From the NCBI GenBank assembly GCA_016183655.1, contig JACPEH010000023.1, positions 124,001 through 188,000 on the forward strand: a stretch of DNA of 64,000 bases. The letters run 5' to 3'. The position numbers and the translations under genes were made by a program. This document shows, piece by piece, positions 44,947-58,104 of the stretch. The notes beneath the pieces are model-generated. The model was not told the origin of the DNA. It saw nothing but the letters and a program-made list of their open reading frames with translations, and searched no databases. The DNA is from Rhodocyclales bacterium (GTDB taxonomy: Bacteria > Pseudomonadota > Gammaproteobacteria > Burkholderiales > Rhodocyclaceae). The stretch's first letter is position 1. Every line of letters begins with the position of its first letter.

Positions 44947-44970
44947 AAATGGCCTCCGCGGAGGCCATTT
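44947..44970. terminator. Bidirectional terminator between EF-hand gene and ssb
   Basis: aaatggcctccgcggaggccattt perfect inverted repeat between convergent genes, T-rich on the plus side. Confidence 0.75.
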
Positions 44971-44994
44971 CCATTTTTGCGACGGCGCGCTCGC

Positions 44995-45456
44995 TCAGAA
45001 CGGAATGTCGTCGTCCATGTCGTCGAAGCTCGGCTTCTTCGCTGCGGAGGGCTTGGCGCCGCCGTAGGCCGGTGCCGGCGCGCTGTCGCCGCCGCCATAG
45101 GAGGACGGTTCGCCCTGCCCCTGGCGGCCGCCGAGCATCTTCATTTCCTCGGCTTCGATCTCGGTCGTGTAGCGCTCCTGGCCGTCCTTGTCCTGCCACT
45201 TGCGGGTGCGCAGGCGGCCTTCGATATAGACCTGCGAGCCCTTCTTCAGGTACTGGCCGGCGATCTCGGCCAGCCGCCGGAAGAGCACCACGCGGTGCCA
45301 TTCGGTGGCTTCCTTCTTCTCGCCGCTGGCCTTGTCCTTCCAGCTGTCGGTCGTTGCCAGGCGCAGGTTGGTCACCGGGTCGCCGCTCGGCAGGTAGCGC
45401 GTTTCGGGATCGGCACCGAGGTTGCCGACGAGGATCACTTTGTTGACCGAAGCCAT
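44995..45456 (-). CDS. ssb: Single-stranded DNA-binding protein
   Basis: [43 protein letters not shown]-terminal acidic tip DDMDDDIPF. Confidence 0.98.
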   Translation of the reverse strand: MASVNKVILVGNLGADPETRYLPSGDPVTNLRLATTDSWKDKASGEKKEATEWHRVVLFRRLAEIAGQYLKKGSQVYIEGRLRTRKWQDKDGQERYTTEIEAEEMKMLGGRQGQGEPSSYGGGDSAPAPAYGGAKPSAAKKPSFDDMDDDIPF

Positions 45457-45484
45457 TGTCTGTCTCCCTCCAGAGGGGTTGCGT

Positions 45485-46732
45485 TTAATTGGGTTGCGGA
45501 GCGGGCTGCGGCTTCCTTGCGCGCACCGGCAGCGGCGCCATGGTCAGCCCGAGGCCCAGCCAGGCCAGCGTCAGCAGGCCGCAGGCGGCATAGACCGCGT
45601 CGGCGCCGAAGCGCTGCGCGAGGAAGCCGCCGAGCGCGCCGCCGGCGGCAAGGCCGAGCGCCTGGGTCGTATTATATATGCCCAGCGCCAGCCCCTTGGC
45701 CTGCGGCGGCGCGATGCGCGAGATCATCGACGGCAGCGAGGCTTCGAGGATGTTGAAGCCGACGAAGAAGAGGAACAGGAAGAAGGCCAGCGACCAGACG
45801 CCGTCGCCGAAGACCCCGAAGCCGAGCTGCGTCAGCAGGATGGTGAGGATGCCGAGGTTGAACACCGCCTTGGTCTTGTTCTTCTTCTCGGCAACGACGA
45901 TCGCCGGGATCATCAGCACGAACGACAGCAGCAGCGCCGGCAGATAGACCTTCCAGTGCTCGGCCAGCGCCAGGCCGCCGGCTTTCACCAGCGCCAGCGG
46001 GATGACGACGAACATCGCCATCTGCGCCAGGTGCAGCGTAAAGATGCCGAAGTTCAGCCGCAGCAGTTCGGGGTCGAGAGCGATGCGCGAGAACGGAATC
46101 GGTCCATCCTCGTGGTGCTCGGGCGGCGGCGGCTCGGGCACGACGTAGAGCACGAGCAGGATCGCCGCCAGCGCCAGCGTGCCGGTCAGCGAAAACAGCC
46201 CGCCCATGCCGATCGCCGCGTAGAGCAGCGGCGCCAGCACCAGCGACAGCGCGAAGACCAGGCCGATCGACGAGCCGATCATCGCCATCACCTTGGTCCG
46301 GTGCTGCTCGCGCGTCAGGTCGGCGGCAAGCGCGGTGACCGCGGCCGAGATCGCCCCGGCGCCCTGCAGCACGCGGCCGGCGATCACCCAGTAGATATCC
46401 GGCGCCAGCGCGGCGACGAAGCTGCCGATGGCGAAAATGACGAGACCGATGATGATCACCCGCTTGCGGCCGAAGCGGTCGGAGGCGGCACCGAAGGCGA
46501 TCTGCAGCAGCGACTGGGTCAGGCCATAGGCGCCGATGGCGATGCCGACCAGCGTCAGGTCGTTGCCGCCGGGAATGCCCTGCGCGTGCACGGCGAACAC
46601 CGGCAGGATCAGGAACAGGCCGAGCATGCGCAGCGCAAAAATGGCTGCAAGACTGGCGCCGGCGCGCTTTTCGTCGCGCGTCATCGGGTCGGCCGAGGGT
46701 GAAAACATGGGTATTGGGCGAGATTGGTTCAT
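45485..46732 (-). CDS. MFS transporter (YajR-like)
   Basis: 415 aa polytopic; [50 protein letters not shown]. Confidence 0.92.
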   Translation of the reverse strand: MNQSRPIPMFSPSADPMTRDEKRAGASLAAIFALRMLGLFLILPVFAVHAQGIPGGNDLTLVGIAIGAYGLTQSLLQIAFGAASDRFGRKRVIIIGLVIFAIGSFVAALAPDIYWVIAGRVLQGAGAISAAVTALAADLTREQHRTKVMAMIGSSIGLVFALSLVLAPLLYAAIGMGGLFSLTGTLALAAILLVLYVVPEPPPPEHHEDGPIPFSRIALDPELLRLNFGIFTLHLAQMAMFVVIPLALVKAGGLALAEHWKVYLPALLLSFVLMIPAIVVAEKKNKTKAVFNLGILTILLTQLGFGVFGDGVWSLAFFLFLFFVGFNILEASLPSMISRIAPPQAKGLALGIYNTTQALGLAAGGALGGFLAQRFGADAVYAACGLLTLAWLGLGLTMAPLPVRARKPQPAPQPN

Positions 46733-46785
46733 GCTGGGAAGGGGCGTATATTAGCAGGTTTGCTTTTAGGCCTCAGACCCCCCCA

Positions 46786-49616
<2,831 letters not shown>

Positions 49617-49620
<4 letters not shown>

Positions 49621-50000
49621 GCGCCATCGAACAATTCAAGGGAAAACAGGGCCTGCGCCGGCTGATCAACGCGCTCGGCTACTCGCGCGACGGCCTCGCT
49701 TCGGCGTGGCGGCACGAGGCCGCCTTCCGCGAGGAAGTGATGCTCGCGCTGGTCACCGTCCCGCTCGGCCTGTGGCTCGGCCACGGCGGCGTCGAGAAAG
49801 CGCTGCTGGTCGGTGTCATCCTGCTGGTGCTCGTCGTCGAACTCTTGAACTCCGCCGTCGAGGCAGTGGTCGACCGGGTGTCGGACGAGCATCACGAGCT
49901 GTCGAAGCGGGCCAAGGACATCGGCAGCGCCGCCGTGCTGCTGACGCTGGCGATCGCCGCCGCCGTCTGGGGCCTGATCCTCGTTCCGCGCTTCGTATAA
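49617..50000 (+). CDS. dgkA: Diacylglycerol kinase
   Basis: [64 protein letters not shown]. Confidence 0.96.
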
Positions 50001-50031
50001 CCCAGAACCACTACGCCACTACCGAGATTCC

Positions 50032-52689
50032 ATGCGCACCGATACGCCGCAGACCATCCATCGCGCCGACTACCAGCCGCTCTCGTGGACGGTAACCGAC
50101 GTCGACCTCCATTTCGCCCTCGACCCGGCAAGCACGCTGGTCAGCAGCCGGCTGACGCTGAAACGCAACCGGCAGGCGCCGGCCGGGCCGCTGGTGCTGC
50201 TCGGCGACGAACTGGAACTGGTCTCGCTGACGATCGACGGCAAGGCGCCCGCCGCCGCGCGCATCAGCGATGCGCGGATCGAGATTGACATGCCCGGCGA
50301 CCTCGACGGCGACACGGCGACCGCCGACATCGTCACCCGCATCGCGCCGGAAAAGAACACCGCGCTGTCCGGCCTGTACACGTCGCGCGGCGGCTTCTTC
50401 ACGCAGTGCGAAGCGGAGGGTTTCCGCCGCATCACCTGGTTCCCCGACCGCCCGGACGTGATGGCACGCTTCGTCGTCACGCTCGAAGCGGACCGGGCGA
50501 GCTATCCGGTGCTGCTCTCCAACGGCAACCTGGTCGGCCAGGGCGAGCTGCCCGACGGCCGCCACTTCGCGCGCTGGCACGACCCCTTCCCCAAGCCCTG
50601 CTACCTGTTCGCGCTGGTCGCCGCCGATCTCGCCGTCAACGAGCGCCGGATCAACACGATGTCCGGCCGCGAAGTGCTGCTGCAGATCTGGACCGAGGCG
50701 GCCGCGCTGGAACGCACCGAACACGCGATGGAGTCGCTGGTGCGCGCGATCCGCTGGGACGAGGAACGCTTCGGGCTGGAGCTCGACCTCGAACGCTTCA
50801 TGGTCGTCGCCGTGTCCGACTTCAACATGGGGGCGATGGAGAACAAGGGCCTCAACATCTTCAACTCGAAGCTGCTGCTGGCCACCCCGGACACCGCCAC
50901 CGACGTCGATTACGAGAACATCGAGGCGGTCGTCGCGCACGAGTATTTCCACAACTGGACCGGCAACCGCGTCACCTGCCGCGACTGGTTCCAGCTGACG
51001 CTGAAGGAAGGCCTGACCGTCTTCCGCGACCAGGAATTCACCGCCGACATGCTGGCGGCGGCCGGCGGCGACTCCGCGCGCGCGGTGAAGCGCATCGACG
51101 ACGTGCGCGTGCTGCGCGCCGCGCAGTTCCCGGAAGACGCCGGGCCGATGGCGCACCCGATCCGCCCGGACAGCTACCAGGAGATCAACAACTTCTACAC
51201 GGCGACGGTCTATGAGAAGGGCGCCGAGGTGATCCGCATGATCGCCACGCTGCTTGGCCGCGACGGCTTCCGCGCCGGCATGGATCTGTATTTCCAGCGG
51301 CACGACGGACAGGCGGTGACCTGCGACGATTTCGTCGCGGCGATGGCCAACGCCAACGGCCGCGACCTGACGCAGTTCCTGCGCTGGTATTCGCGCCCGG
51401 GCACACCGGTGCTGAGCGCCAAGGGTACCTACGATGCCGCCGCGCAGACCTACACGCTGACGCTGGCACAACAGTCCGGCGGCGCGGCCGACGCGCCGCT
51501 GCTGATTCCGGTCGCGGTCGGCCTGATCGGCGCCGGCGGCGCCGACCTGCCGCTGACGGTGGACGGCGACACGGTGCACGGCACGCGCCTGCTCGAACTC
51601 GCCGCCGGCGAAGCCAGCTGGACCTTCACCAGCGTCGCCGAGCGCCCCGCGCTGTCGCTGCTGCGCGGCTTCTCGGCGCCGGTGATCGTCGACCTCGCCG
51701 AGGACGACGCGACGCTGGCCTTCCGCATGGCGCACGACGCCGACCCGTGCAACCGCTGGGACGCGGCGCAGCGCTTCATGGAGCGCACCGCCCTCGGCCT
51801 CGCCGGCGACGCTGCCGCCGGCCGGCCGCTGCACACCCCGGCACCCTTCGTCACCGCCTTCGGCACGCTGCTCGCCGACGACACGCTCGACCCGGCCTTC
51901 CACGCGCAGGCGCTGGCGCTGCCGGGCGAGGCCTACCTGCTCGAACGGATGACGCCGGCCGATCCGGCGGCGCTGCGCACGGCGCTGATGCACCTGCAGC
52001 GCGACCTCGGCAAGCGCTTCGCCGCCGACTGGCTCGACCTGCACATGCGCTGCCAGCTGGCCGGCGCCTACCGCTACCACCCGCGCGATGCCGGCCTGCG
52101 CACGCTCGGCAGCCTCTGCCTGCGCTACCTGTGTGCCGCCGGCGAGCCGGCCGGCTTCGCCGCCGCCGAACGGCAGTTCGCCCGGACCGGCAACATGAGC
52201 GAACGCCTCGGCGCGCTGACCGCACTGGTGCAGAGCGCCGCACCGCAGCGCGAAGGCGTGCTCGCCTCGTTCCACGCGCACTACGCCAACGACGCGCTGG
52301 TGCTCGACAAGTGGTTCGCGCTGCAGGCCTCGGCCTGGCGCTGGGAAGCCGCCGCCGCGCCGACGCTGCAGCGCGTGCGCCAGCTGCTGGCGCATCCGGC
52401 CTTCGCCGCGACCAACCCGAACAAGGTCTACGCGCTGCTCGGCAGCTACTTCCGCGCCAATCCGGGCGAGTTCCACAGTGCCGAAGGACATGCCTTCTGG
52501 GCCGAGCAGATCGTCGCGCTGAACGCGATCAACCCGCAGGTGGCGGCGCGCATGGCGCGCGCGCTGGAACGCTGGCGCAGCTTTACGCCGGCGCTGCAGG
52601 CATCGATGCGGCGCGCGCTGGAAACGGTGGCGGCGACGGAAGGGCTGTCGGCGGACGTCGCCGAAATCGTCGGCAAGGCGCTGGCCTAG
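50032..52689 (+). CDS. pepN: Aminopeptidase N
   Basis: 885 aa M1 family; GAMENKGLNIFNSKLLLA; HEYFHNWTGNRVTCRDWFQLTLKEGLTVFRDQEF. Confidence 0.98.
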   Translation: MRTDTPQTIHRADYQPLSWTVTDVDLHFALDPASTLVSSRLTLKRNRQAPAGPLVLLGDELELVSLTIDGKAPAAARISDARIEIDMPGDLDGDTATADIVTRIAPEKNTALSGLYTSRGGFFTQCEAEGFRRITWFPDRPDVMARFVVTLEADRASYPVLLSNGNLVGQGELPDGRHFARWHDPFPKPCYLFALVAADLAVNERRINTMSGREVLLQIWTEAAALERTEHAMESLVRAIRWDEERFGLELDLERFMVVAVSDFNMGAMENKGLNIFNSKLLLATPDTATDVDYENIEAVVAHEYFHNWTGNRVTCRDWFQLTLKEGLTVFRDQEFTADMLAAAGGDSARAVKRIDDVRVLRAAQFPEDAGPMAHPIRPDSYQEINNFYTATVYEKGAEVIRMIATLLGRDGFRAGMDLYFQRHDGQAVTCDDFVAAMANANGRDLTQFLRWYSRPGTPVLSAKGTYDAAAQTYTLTLAQQSGGAADAPLLIPVAVGLIGAGGADLPLTVDGDTVHGTRLLELAAGEASWTFTSVAERPALSLLRGFSAPVIVDLAEDDATLAFRMAHDADPCNRWDAAQRFMERTALGLAGDAAAGRPLHTPAPFVTAFGTLLADDTLDPAFHAQALALPGEAYLLERMTPADPAALRTALMHLQRDLGKRFAADWLDLHMRCQLAGAYRYHPRDAGLRTLGSLCLRYLCAAGEPAGFAAAERQFARTGNMSERLGALTALVQSAAPQREGVLASFHAHYANDALVLDKWFALQASAWRWEAAAAPTLQRVRQLLAHPAFAATNPNKVYALLGSYFRANPGEFHSAEGHAFWAEQIVALNAINPQVAARMARALERWRSFTPALQASMRRALETVAATEGLSADVAEIVGKALA

Positions 52690-52724
52690 CAGTCAGCCAA
52701 CTCGCATCCGGTTGATCCAACCCC

Positions 52725-52884
52725 CGTCATTCCGGGCTTGACCCGGAATCCAGGTGGCAGGCGCGGACGTCGGCAGGGCACGTTCTTGCGGGGTTTTTCC
52801 TGGATTCCGGCGCGGGCGTAGCCCGGCCTGCCCTGAGCTTGCCGAAGCCTGTCCTGAGCTTGTCGAAGGGGGGCCGGAATGACG
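52725..52884. repeat. Nested palindromic intergenic repeat element
   Basis: cgtcattccgg (52725) / ccggaatgacg (52874) outer arms; ccggaatccagg (52743) / cctggattccgg (52799) inner arms; tandem 20-mers ctg[c/t]cctgagcttg[c/t]cgaag at 52828 and 52849. Confidence 0.85.
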
Positions 52885-52934
52885 AACCTATCCATCCGTT
52901 CCAACATGACTGACTACCAGGAGCCAGCCGCGCG

Positions 52935-53831
52935 CTACAGCCCCCGCGCCCAGGCCGGGCGCAGCGGCGCCGACTCGGGGTGCGCGATTGCCGCACGCAG
53001 CTCGCCGAGCAGGCGCGCCTGCTCGGCCCCGAGCGTGCCCTTCAGCGCCAGCCAGTTCGAGGCGTGATCGCTGCGGAACACCGTGCGCTTCAGATCGAGC
53101 GCGGCGATGAAGCGCTCCAGCTCGACGAACAGCCCGTGCTGGTCGAGCGGCTGCCAGCCCGGGAAGCCGGCGCGAAAACGCGCTTCGCCCATCGGGAAAC
53201 TGACCACCAGCGTCGACAGGTACTCCGGCTGCGTCGCATTCATCAGCCGTGCCGAATGGTCGGCGTGCTGCGCCGACAGCGCCTGCCCGCCGAGGCCGTT
53301 GAGGATCATCACCGAGCGCGTGATGCCGGCCTCGCCCAGTTTCTCCAGCGCCTCGCACGTGCTGGCGAAGGTCTCGCCCTTGTTCACCGCCGCCAGCACC
53401 GCGTCGTCGCCGGACTCGGCGCCGACATAGACCAGGTCCAGCCCGGCCGCGGCCAGTGCGTTGACCTCGTCCTGCGACTTCTTCTTCAGGTTGCGCGGCA
53501 GGCAGTAGCTGGAGATGCGGCGGACGCCCGGCAGCTGCGTGCGGATCGCTTCGAGGATGGCCAGCAGGCGCCGCGTCGGCAGCACCGTCGCGTCGCCGTC
53601 GGCGAGGAAGACGCGCTTGACGTCGGCGCCGAAGCGCTCGCCGCAGCGGCGGATCGTTGCCAGCACCTCGTCCTCGCCGCGCGCGCGAAAAGCCTTCTGC
53701 GGCGCGGTGTACATCTCGCAGAAACTGCACTGGTTCCATGAACAGCCGTCGGTCACCGGCAGGATCAGCGAGTTGGCCTCGCTCGGCGGGCGGAAGACGG
53801 GTTCGACGTAACGGATCGGCGGCATGGACAT
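52935..53831 (-). CDS. Radical SAM protein
   Basis: [54 protein letters not shown]; start trimmed to [13 protein letters not shown]. Confidence 0.93.
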   Translation of the reverse strand: MSMPPIRYVEPVFRPPSEANSLILPVTDGCSWNQCSFCEMYTAPQKAFRARGEDEVLATIRRCGERFGADVKRVFLADGDATVLPTRRLLAILEAIRTQLPGVRRISSYCLPRNLKKKSQDEVNALAAAGLDLVYVGAESGDDAVLAAVNKGETFASTCEALEKLGEAGITRSVMILNGLGGQALSAQHADHSARLMNATQPEYLSTLVVSFPMGEARFRAGFPGWQPLDQHGLFVELERFIAALDLKRTVFRSDHASNWLALKGTLGAEQARLLGELRAAIAHPESAPLRPAWARGL

Positions 53832-54010
53832 GGCGAATGGGGCGACGGCAAGGCCGGGAGAAAAGGAATAGGCCGGGCGAGCCCGGTGCAGCGCTGAGGC
53901 ATAATTATCCGGCAATCGGCACGGCTTGCGCAGCCGCCCCGCTTGCCCGGCGAACTTTCTCGCCGGCGCGTGGACTAAATGCATCCCGCAACCCGGAAGA
54001 GGACACAACA

Positions 54011-54514
54011 ATGACCCAGACCGTAACGCTCGCAGGCAACGCCATCCAGGTGGACGGCAAGTTTCCGCAGGCCGGCAGCCAGGCCCCGGCCTTCACCCTC
54101 GTCGGCAAGGATCTCGCCGACGTCCCGCTCGCCAGCTTCGCCGGCAAGCGGAAGATCCTCAACATCTTCCCGAGCATCGACACCCCGACCTGCGCCACCT
54201 CGGTGCGCAAGTTCAACCAGGCCGCCAGCGACCTGGCGAACACCGTCGTGCTCTGCATCTCGGCCGACCTGCCCTTTGCGCAGAGCCGCTTCTGCGGCGC
54301 CGAGGGGTTGGGCAACGTGCTCACGCTGTCGACCATGCGCGGCAGCCAGTTCCTGCGCGACTACGGCGTCGCCATCGCCAGCGGCCCGCTCACCGGCGTC
54401 GCCGCGCGCGCGGTGGTGGTCCTCGACGCGAACGACAAGGTGCTGCACGCCGAGCTGGTTCCGGAGATCAAGCAGGAACCGGACTACGACGCCGCATTGA
54501 AGGCGCTCGCCTAA
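54011..54514 (+). CDS. tpx: Thiol peroxidase
   Basis: [51 protein letters not shown]. Confidence 0.97.
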   Translation: MTQTVTLAGNAIQVDGKFPQAGSQAPAFTLVGKDLADVPLASFAGKRKILNIFPSIDTPTCATSVRKFNQAASDLANTVVLCISADLPFAQSRFCGAEGLGNVLTLSTMRGSQFLRDYGVAIASGPLTGVAARAVVVLDANDKVLHAELVPEIKQEPDYDAALKALA

Positions 54515-54679
54515 GCACCGGCCACAACCGCTGCGGCGCCCTCGGGGCGCCGCAGTGCATTGCGCCATCCGGCACGCGCATCGCGCCGGCCGGCGCATGG
54601 TATTTTCCCGGCATCTTTATCGTTTCCCATCCGGAAACCCGAGTTTCGGCGTCGGCCACAAGCCTTCGCCGCCACACAC

Positions 54680-55396
54680 ATGCAGACAATTACCTCCCCC
54701 AGCTTCCGCGCCGGCGCGCGCGAGGGCTTCCGTACCTTCCTGCCGCTGTCGGTCGGCCTGATCCCGTGGGCGCTGGTCACCGGCATGTCGATGGTCAGCG
54801 TCGGCTTCACGCCGCTGCAGGCGATGGGCATGAACGTCATCGTCTTCGCCGGCACCGCCCAGCTCGGCACGCTGCCGCTGATCGCCGTCGGCGCGCCGGT
54901 GTGGCTGATCGTCGCCACCGCGCTGGCGCTGAACCTGCGCTTCGTCATCTTCAGCGCCGCCATCGCGCAGGGCTTCCGCGGCCTCAGCAGCGGCAACCGC
55001 TGGTTCTGCGGCCACCTGCTCACCGACGGCGTCTTCGCCACCTGCATGGCGAAGATGCTGGCGACCGAGGACCGCCATTGGCGGCTCGGCTACTACCTGG
55101 CGCCGTCGCTGTGGAGCTGGCTGCTGTGGCAGGGCTTCGCGCTGGTCGGCGTCTTCGCCGCCGGCTCGATCCCGAAGACCTGGTCGCTGGAGTTCATGGC
55201 GACGATCGCGCTGCTGATCCTGCTGCTACCGATGGCGAAGATGCGGCCGATGCTGGTCGCCGCCGCAGCCGGCGGCGGCACCGCCGTGCTGCTGCATGCG
55301 CTGCCGCTGAAGCTGGGGCTCTTTGCCGGCATCTTCGTCGGCATCGCCGCCGGTTTCGCCGCCGACCACTGGCCGAAGAAGCAGGAGGCCGCATGA
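54680..55396 (+). CDS. azlC: AzlC-family branched-chain amino acid exporter subunit
   Basis: REGFRTFLPLSVGLIPWALVTGMSMVSVGFTPLQAMGMNVIVFAGTAQL; followed by AzlD-like gene. Confidence 0.92.
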   Translation: MQTITSPSFRAGAREGFRTFLPLSVGLIPWALVTGMSMVSVGFTPLQAMGMNVIVFAGTAQLGTLPLIAVGAPVWLIVATALALNLRFVIFSAAIAQGFRGLSSGNRWFCGHLLTDGVFATCMAKMLATEDRHWRLGYYLAPSLWSWLLWQGFALVGVFAAGSIPKTWSLEFMATIALLILLLPMAKMRPMLVAAAAGGGTAVLLHALPLKLGLFAGIFVGIAAGFAADHWPKKQEAA

Positions 55397-55731
55397 ACGT
55401 GCACGCCTTCGACGACGCCACGCTGTGGCTGATCTTCCTCCTGACCGGGCTGGCGACGACCTTGCCGCGCGCCAGCTTCATCGCGCTCGGCAGTCGCGTC
55501 ACGCTGCCCTCGGTCGTGCAGCGTGCGCTGCGCTATGCACCGGCGGCGGCGCTGGCGGCGATCGTCGTTCCCGACGTGCTGCTCGTCTCCGGCGAGCTGG
55601 CACCGCTCAATCCGAAGCTGGCTGCCGCCGGCGCCGCAATCGCCGCCGCCAGTCTGTGGCGCAACCCGTGGCTGCCCTTCGTCGCTGGCATGGCCGTGCT
55701 GCTCGGCCTGCGCTGGGGGCTCGGACTGTAG
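55393..55731 (+). CDS. azlD: AzlD-family branched-chain amino acid exporter subunit
   Basis: LWLIFLLTGLATTLPRASFIALGSRVTLPSVVQRALRYAPAAALAAIVVPDVLL; ATGA coupling to azlC. Confidence 0.92.
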   Translation: MNVHAFDDATLWLIFLLTGLATTLPRASFIALGSRVTLPSVVQRALRYAPAAALAAIVVPDVLLVSGELAPLNPKLAAAGAAIAAASLWRNPWLPFVAGMAVLLGLRWGLGL

Positions 55732-55770
55732 GCCAGGCCGGCGCACCTTGCGCCCTGCCGGGCGCACAAA

Positions 55771-55800
55771 AAAAGGGGCCTGCCGAAGCAGGCCCCTTTT
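55771..55800. terminator. Bidirectional Rho-independent terminator
   Basis: aaaaggggcctgccgaagcaggcccctttt perfect inverted repeat between convergent genes. Confidence 0.9.
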
Positions 55801-55830
55801 GCCTTGGGGCGCAGGTCGCACCGCCCGCGC

Positions 55831-57825
55831 TCAGGTGCCGAAGAAGCCGACGCCGACCAGCAGCAACAAGGTCAGACCGACGCCGATCAGCACCAGACCG
55901 AGGACCACCGAGCCCGTGTGGAACTGGCGCGACGGCGGGTCGACCAGATACTGGGTGATCTCGCCGGAGTCGACCAGGCGCTGGTAGTGCGCCGGATGGT
56001 CGTGGCGGAATTCCTCAAGCGACTGGGTGCCGGTGAACATCACCACGTCCGGCGGCGGCAGCTTGTCCGGCCGGAAGTGGTTGTTGAAGAAATGCACCGT
56101 AAACAGGAAGACCGCCGCCAGGAAGGCTTCCTCGCCATGCACCAGCGTGCCGACGTTGAACACCCAACCCGGCAGGAAGGTCGCCGTGACGTGCGGGAAG
56201 GCCAGCATCAGGCCGCTCCAGCCGATGATGTTCACGCCCCAGAACACCGCCCAGTAGTCGAACTTCTCGTAGTAGGCCCAGCGGTCGAACAGCGGCCGCG
56301 GCCCCTTGCCGAAGAACCACTTGAACATGCCCCAGCAGTCGGCGAAGTCCTTCCAGTTCGGGATCAGCGAATCCGGGCCGAACCAGCGGAAGGTCTTGTC
56401 GCGCAACAGCCGCTGCATGACATAGACGAAGTGGATCATGAAGATGCCGATGAACAGGAAGGCCGCGACGCGGTGGATCAGGCCGAGCATCTTCGGCCCG
56501 CCGACCGCCTTGGCCACCACCGGCGCCCACACGCTTTCGGCGTAGAGCGCGCTGGTACCGGTCAGCACCAGCGTCATCGTGACCAGCGCGAAGACCAGGT
56601 GGGCAATCCGCCAGCCGACCGGGAAGCGACGGAAATGCTTCTTCGTATCGAGGACGAGGCCCTTGGTGTCGATGTGCGGCGGCGCCTTGCCGGCCTTGCG
56701 GTCCATCCACTCGCGGTAGTACCAGAGGCCGGAATGCGCCCAGAAGAAGGCAAAGACGAAGATCAGCAGCGCCACCATGAATTTCGAGGCGACGAACATC
56801 TGCGGGTATTTGTCGAAATCGTCGGTGCTCGCATGCGGCGCGAACGAGGCGAAGCCCGGGGTCGCATCGTGCATGCCCGGCTTCTTGTCGCTGTGGCACT
56901 TCATGCAGGTCTTCATCCGGTTCTTCGGATGCACCGTCGCGTTCGGGTCCTCGATCGCCTTGATGTCGTGGCTGCGATGGCAATCCACGCAGCGCGCCGT
57001 GTAGGTGTAGCCGAGGCGGTTCACCTGTCCGTGGTAGGTGTCGGTGTAGCTGTTCAGCTGCTTCTTGTGGCAATCGCCGCAGGTATTGACGTTGGCCAGC
57101 TTGAAGTTGTCGGTCGACGTATTGGTCACGCGGTGCGCCGAGTGGCAGTCGGTACACACCGCCGCCTTGACGTTGCCCTTGTCGATCAGCTCCTCGCCAT
57201 GGATCGATTCCTTGTAGGAATCCAGTTGATCCTCGTGACACTTGGCGCCGCAGGTTTCCGGAATCTCCTTGTGCCACGCGGTGCGCCGCTCGCTGCCCTT
57301 GGGCGGCACGCGGAATTCGTGGCTGCCGTGGCAGTCCTCGCAGAAGGCCTTGGCGCGCGATGGATCGTCGGTGTCGGGGCGTGCATGGAAGGACTTGCGG
57401 TAGTCGGCGATGTTCTCGACGACCAGGCCGAGACGATCCTGCCCCTGGGCCTTGTTGTCCTTCTGCGCATCCGCCCATAGCTGCTCGTGGCAGGTGATGC
57501 AGTTCGGCGCCCTGGCCTGCGGGTTCTTCTTGTGCTGCGCCTGGCTGTCGGTGATTTCGAGGTGGCAGGTAACGCACTGCATCCCGGCATGGATGCTCAT
57601 GCCGAACTTGCGCGAATCGACATGGGCGAGAGCGCGCTTGTCGCCCTCCTTGCCCGGCACCTCGATCTTGCCCTTCTTGCCGTCGTGACAGCTCAGACAG
57701 CTTGCGTTATCGAGGCCGGCCGTTGCCGCCCACACCTGGGCGCCCCCCAGCAAGGACAGCACGGTCACCAGCAAGCTGCCTAGCGACGCGATTGTCAGGG
57801 GCCGCTTGTTCTCCGCTCTAATCAT
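55831..57825 (-). CDS. CbcL-like fusion: multiheme cytochrome c N-terminus + cytochrome b561-type membrane domain
   Basis: 664 aa; signal peptide; CLSCH, CVTCH, CITCH, CEDCH, CGAKCH (CX3CH), CTDCH, CGDCH, CVDCH, CMKCH, then several TM helices with conserved His (HLVFALVTMTLVLTG, IHRVAAFLFIGIFMIHFVYV, HGEEAFLAAVFLFTVHFFNNH). Confidence 0.88.
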   Translation of the reverse strand: MIRAENKRPLTIASLGSLLVTVLSLLGGAQVWAATAGLDNASCLSCHDGKKGKIEVPGKEGDKRALAHVDSRKFGMSIHAGMQCVTCHLEITDSQAQHKKNPQARAPNCITCHEQLWADAQKDNKAQGQDRLGLVVENIADYRKSFHARPDTDDPSRAKAFCEDCHGSHEFRVPPKGSERRTAWHKEIPETCGAKCHEDQLDSYKESIHGEELIDKGNVKAAVCTDCHSAHRVTNTSTDNFKLANVNTCGDCHKKQLNSYTDTYHGQVNRLGYTYTARCVDCHRSHDIKAIEDPNATVHPKNRMKTCMKCHSDKKPGMHDATPGFASFAPHASTDDFDKYPQMFVASKFMVALLIFVFAFFWAHSGLWYYREWMDRKAGKAPPHIDTKGLVLDTKKHFRRFPVGWRIAHLVFALVTMTLVLTGTSALYAESVWAPVVAKAVGGPKMLGLIHRVAAFLFIGIFMIHFVYVMQRLLRDKTFRWFGPDSLIPNWKDFADCWGMFKWFFGKGPRPLFDRWAYYEKFDYWAVFWGVNIIGWSGLMLAFPHVTATFLPGWVFNVGTLVHGEEAFLAAVFLFTVHFFNNHFRPDKLPPPDVVMFTGTQSLEEFRHDHPAHYQRLVDSGEITQYLVDPPSRQFHTGSVVLGLVLIGVGLTLLLLVGVGFFGT

Positions 57826-58104
57826 TTTTCTTCCCTCTCAAAGTCGACAGGCTGCCGCGATGTGCAGCCACGAGAAGGACAGCCGACGTCCCCAAATCCG
57901 CCCGCCAATCCCCTTATTGTTTTTATGGTCTTTATCTGCCGCGCATTGTGCCACACCCGGGAGGCGGGCTCCAACGAGCACACCGTCACCTTAGCAGCAA
58001 ACTGCGCCGCGCACCGCCAAGCCGCGCGATTGCCGCGGCGGCAATCACCTGGGCATAATCAGACCCCAGCCACGCCGCGCAGCGCGCCGACCGAGGAGAA
58101 CGCC

